DNA from: Butyrivibrio sp.
GTDB lineage: Bacteria; Bacillota_A; Clostridia; Lachnospirales; Lachnospiraceae
Assembly (NCBI GenBank): GCA_017996845.1
Contig: JAGOGF010000115.1
Span: 1-8,047, forward strand
Length of the DNA: 8,047 nt
Reading direction: 5' to 3'
The notes below the pieces were generated by a model that saw only the letters and a program-made list of their open reading frames with translations, made no database searches and was not told where the DNA came from. This document shows positions 5,978 to 8,047 of this stretch, piece after piece (positions within the stretch are counted from its first letter, which is position 1; the number at the start of each line of letters is the position of its first letter). The position numbers and the translations under genes were made by a program.

Positions 5978-7795
5978 ATGGAAAACAGAAAGATCATGGA
6001 CAGACTTGCAATACTTCGAAGTAAGATGGAAGAAGATGGAATTGATTATTATATGATACCTACTTCGGATTTTCATAATTCAGAATATGCTGCGGATTTT
6101 TTTAAGGTAAGAGAGTATTTCAGTAATTTTACCGGATCGAATGGTACACTGATCGTCAGCAAAGATTGGGCTGGAATGTGGACGGACGGCAGATATTTTA
6201 TTCAGGCGGAACGTGAGATGGAGGGAACCGGAGTAACACTTTATCGCATGATGGATGAAGGAGTACCGACAATCAATGCCTATCTGTATGAAAATATGCA
6301 AGAAGGTCAGTGCCTTGGATTTGACGGAAGAGTTATTTCAGCAGAAATCGGAGAAGAACTGGAAAATGATCTGGCAGAAAAGAATATCCGATTCCGGTTT
6401 GACAAAGATCTGGCAGAAGAAGTATGGACAGATCGGCCGCAGCTTCCCTGCCACGATCTGTATGTGCTTTCGGATGCACTTTGCGGCAAGTCATTTGCGC
6501 AGAAGACAGCGGAGGTGCGCAAACAGATGCGGGAGTACAAAACAGATGCGTATCTTCTATGCAAGCTGGATGATATCATGTGGTTGACAAATTTACGTGG
6601 AAATGATGTGGAATGCAATCCGGTTGGCCTGTCCTATGCGTTTTTGACAATGGATACCTTTTATTTGTTTGTACAGCTGGAAGAGGTGACTGATCAAGTA
6701 CACGGATATTGTGCAGAAAATGGAATTGTAATAAAGAATTACAATGAGATTATTCCTTTTTTACAAGCGTATGAATATAACGGAAAAGTACTGTTTGATA
6801 AGCGTAATGTGAATTATACAACCTATCGTGCGCTTTTGGATCATGCGGAGAAATACGGCAGCGGAGTGCGCAACGAAAAAGATCCGACGGCTATGATGAA
6901 AGCGATCAAAAATGAGACAGAACTTCGTAATATCCATGAAGTTTATCTTCGCGACAGTGCCGCTTTGTGCAGATTCATCTACTGGGTAAAGACAAATGCA
7001 GGCAAAATTCCAATGACAGAGTACTCCGCAGCCATGTATCTGGATGATTTGCGCAGCAGGCTTCCGGGATTTATCGAACTGTCATTCCCTACCATCAGCG
7101 CATATGGTGCCAATGCGGCTATGATGCATTATGAAGCAACAAAAGATATCTACAGTGAAATAAGGCCGGAAGGAATGCTTCTGGTAGATTCCGGTGCAAC
7201 TTATATGGGCGGAACGACAGATGTGACCAGAACAATTGTCCTTGGTAAGATCAGTTCGGAAATCAAAAAGCATTTTACTGCAGTGGCAATCGGAATGCTG
7301 CAACTTGCAAACTGTAATTTTCTGCAGGGATGCTATGGCAGAAATCTGGATATCATGGCAAGGCAATCTGTCTGGAATCTGAATATTGATTATAAATGCG
7401 GTACCGGACATGGAATCGGCTATATGCTGAATGTGCATGAAGGACCGCAGAATATCCGTTGGGCAATGAGACCAGGGCTGGAAGATGCTGTTCTGACCCC
7501 GGGGATGATTGTATCAGATGAACCGGGAGTTTACAGAGAAGGCAGTCATGGAATCCGCACAGAAAATATTCTGGAAGTTGCCGCGGGTGAAAAAAATTCG
7601 GATGGACAGTTCCTGCATTTCAACCAACTGACTTATGCACCGATTGATCTGGAAGCAATTGACAAGGATTATATGCAGCCAAGGGATATTGAGGCATTGA
7701 ATTCCTATCATGAAGCGGTATATACAAAGATCGCACCTCTGATTGAGGAACCGGAAATACGGGCATGGCTCAGGGAACAGACACGGGCAATATAA
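5978..7795 (+). CDS. Xaa-Pro aminopeptidase, M24B family, three-domain form
   Basis: This is a metallopeptidase that removes an N-terminal residue from peptides with proline in second position, probably cytoplasmic since there is no signal peptide. At 605 residues it has the long form (aminopeptidase P1-like) rather than the ~440-residue PepP of E. coli: two creatinase-like N-terminal domains (about 7-140 and 160-305) and a C-terminal pita-bread domain (about 310-540), followed by a short tail. The five metal ligands are all present: Asp404 (LVDSG), Asp415 (TTDVTRT), His478 (GTGHGIG), Glu515 (SDEPGVY) and Glu529 (IRTEN). Supporting His384 (MHYEAT) and His487 (NVHEGP) are also present. The ATG at 5978 has AGGA 8 nt upstream within a purine-rich stretch. 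The gene has its own -10 element and no operon partner in the window. The exact peptide preference cannot be read from the sequence. Confidence 0.95.
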   Translation: MENRKIMDRLAILRSKMEEDGIDYYMIPTSDFHNSEYAADFFKVREYFSNFTGSNGTLIVSKDWAGMWTDGRYFIQAEREMEGTGVTLYRMMDEGVPTINAYLYENMQEGQCLGFDGRVISAEIGEELENDLAEKNIRFRFDKDLAEEVWTDRPQLPCHDLYVLSDALCGKSFAQKTAEVRKQMREYKTDAYLLCKLDDIMWLTNLRGNDVECNPVGLSYAFLTMDTFYLFVQLEEVTDQVHGYCAENGIVIKNYNEIIPFLQAYEYNGKVLFDKRNVNYTTYRALLDHAEKYGSGVRNEKDPTAMMKAIKNETELRNIHEVYLRDSAALCRFIYWVKTNAGKIPMTEYSAAMYLDDLRSRLPGFIELSFPTISAYGANAAMMHYEATKDIYSEIRPEGMLLVDSGATYMGGTTDVTRTIVLGKISSEIKKHFTAVAIGMLQLANCNFLQGCYGRNLDIMARQSVWNLNIDYKCGTGHGIGYMLNVHEGPQNIRWAMRPGLEDAVLTPGMIVSDEPGVYREGSHGIRTENILEVAAGEKNSDGQFLHFNQLTYAPIDLEAIDKDYMQPRDIEALNSYHEAVYTKIAPLIEEPEIRAWLREQTRAI

Positions 7796-7868
7796 GTGGT
7801 AACGGACTGCTTTTTTTGAAATACCTGTGTGACAGTCTGCTTTTATGAAAGATGGGTTTCAGAAAAGT

Positions 7869-7890
7869 AAAGACTTGTCAAAAAGTCTTT
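7869..7890. repeat. Perfect 8-bp inverted repeat overlapping the -35 of the RNA promoter
   Basis: AAAGACTT (7869-7876) and AAGTCTTT (7883-7890) are exact reverse complements separated by 6 bp. The repeat covers the -35 hexamer and half the spacer of the promoter at 7875-7902. It could be an operator. As an RNA hairpin it has no T-tract beyond the stem, so it is a poor terminator for the aminopeptidase gene, and I see no better one in 7796-7868. Confidence 0.6.
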
Positions 7891-7902
7891 TCCGGATATA
7901 AT
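7875..7902 (+). promoter_or_regulatory. Near-consensus sigma-A promoter of the downstream RNA
   Basis: TTGTCA (7875-7880, five of six bases of the -35 consensus) and a perfect TATAAT (7897-7902) are separated by 16 bp. Transcription should start near 7906-7910. It is the best-matching promoter in the window and drives a stretch with no reading frame or ribosome binding site, as expected for a stable RNA gene. Confidence 0.82.
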
Positions 7903-7908
7903 AGGAAG

Positions 7909-8047
7909 TAGGAGATGTCCTCGTGACGTTTCCGCCTGGGGTGCTCGGCAACTCCTGTGTGTTTTGAACCTACATTTACTTTAAACGGGAATCCTAAATT
8001 TCTTTTGTTAATGTCACGCCTTCGGCCCTGCACATGTGCAGACCAGC
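7909..8047 (+). ncRNA. ssrS: Structured non-coding RNA, probably 6S RNA, 3' end outside the window
   Basis: 6S RNA mimics an open promoter and sequesters the housekeeping RNA polymerase holoenzyme in stationary phase. What the sequence shows: a strong promoter just upstream, no open frame, and pairing between distant arms. CGTGACGTT (7922-7930) pairs with AATGTCACG (8010-8018) over 9 bp with one G-U, enclosing about 80 nt. This is followed by GCCTTCGGC (a small hairpin, 8018-8026) and the palindrome CTGCACATGTGCAG (8028-8041). The unpaired-looking core with TTTTGAACCTAC and AAACGGGAATCC (about 7963-7994) resembles what I remember of Firmicutes 6S RNAs, but this is recall, not a search. The family length of about 180-200 nt means roughly 50 nt lie beyond the window. 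The alternative is a structured leader of a downstream gene. It does not match the tmRNA, RNase P, SRP or common riboswitch signatures that I know. Confidence 0.6.

Noticed and set aside
8028..8041. Palindrome CTGCACATGTGCAG as a protein operator
   Set aside because: It lies inside the predicted RNA, about 120 nt after its start, and is better read as an RNA hairpin element. An operator cannot be excluded but has no support.

Overview
The window looks like chromosomal DNA of an anaerobic, low-to-moderate GC Firmicute, most likely a gut Clostridia member of the Lachnospiraceae type. The reasons are the long cysteine-rich form of RnfB, the clostridial-type threonine synthase and citrate synthase, AGGAGG-like ribosome binding sites, and a small AP2/HNH-like protein of a kind I associate with this group. 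The family-level placement is inference; no rRNA or other marker is present.

Layout, left to right. The 3' part of rnfB (+, cut by the window start) ends at a bidirectional hairpin terminator and meets apbE (-) head to head. ApbE is a lipoprotein flavin transferase that, by family knowledge, attaches FMN to Rnf/Nqr subunits, so the two convergent transcription units are functionally linked. Upstream of apbE on the same strand, 34 bp away, is a 272-residue protein with two AP2-like DNA-binding segments around a degenerate HNH-like core. It is the least understood gene here. Its 5' end faces thrC across a divergent intergenic region that holds an extended -10 promoter and a tandem array of nearly six copies of a 7-bp unit, AGCTATA.

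To the right, thrC (threonine synthase) and gltA (citrate synthase) run on the + strand with 58 bp between them and probably form one unit, closed by a strong intrinsic terminator. A separate + gene follows with its own -10 element: a full-length, three-domain Xaa-Pro aminopeptidase (M24B) with all five metal ligands. The last 250 bp hold no protein gene. They contain a near-consensus sigma-A promoter, overlapped by a perfect 8-bp inverted repeat, and the first ~140 nt of a structured non-coding RNA that I think is 6S RNA (ssrS), cut by the window end.

Most of the window is ordinary metabolism: Rnf energy conservation and its maturation, threonine and citrate synthesis, and peptide turnover. 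The parts worth a second look are the AP2/HNH-like gene with its three homopolymer runs, the 7-bp repeat array at the predicted thrC transcription start, and the RNA with its promoter-overlapping inverted repeat. None of these is demonstrated here to be a new system.
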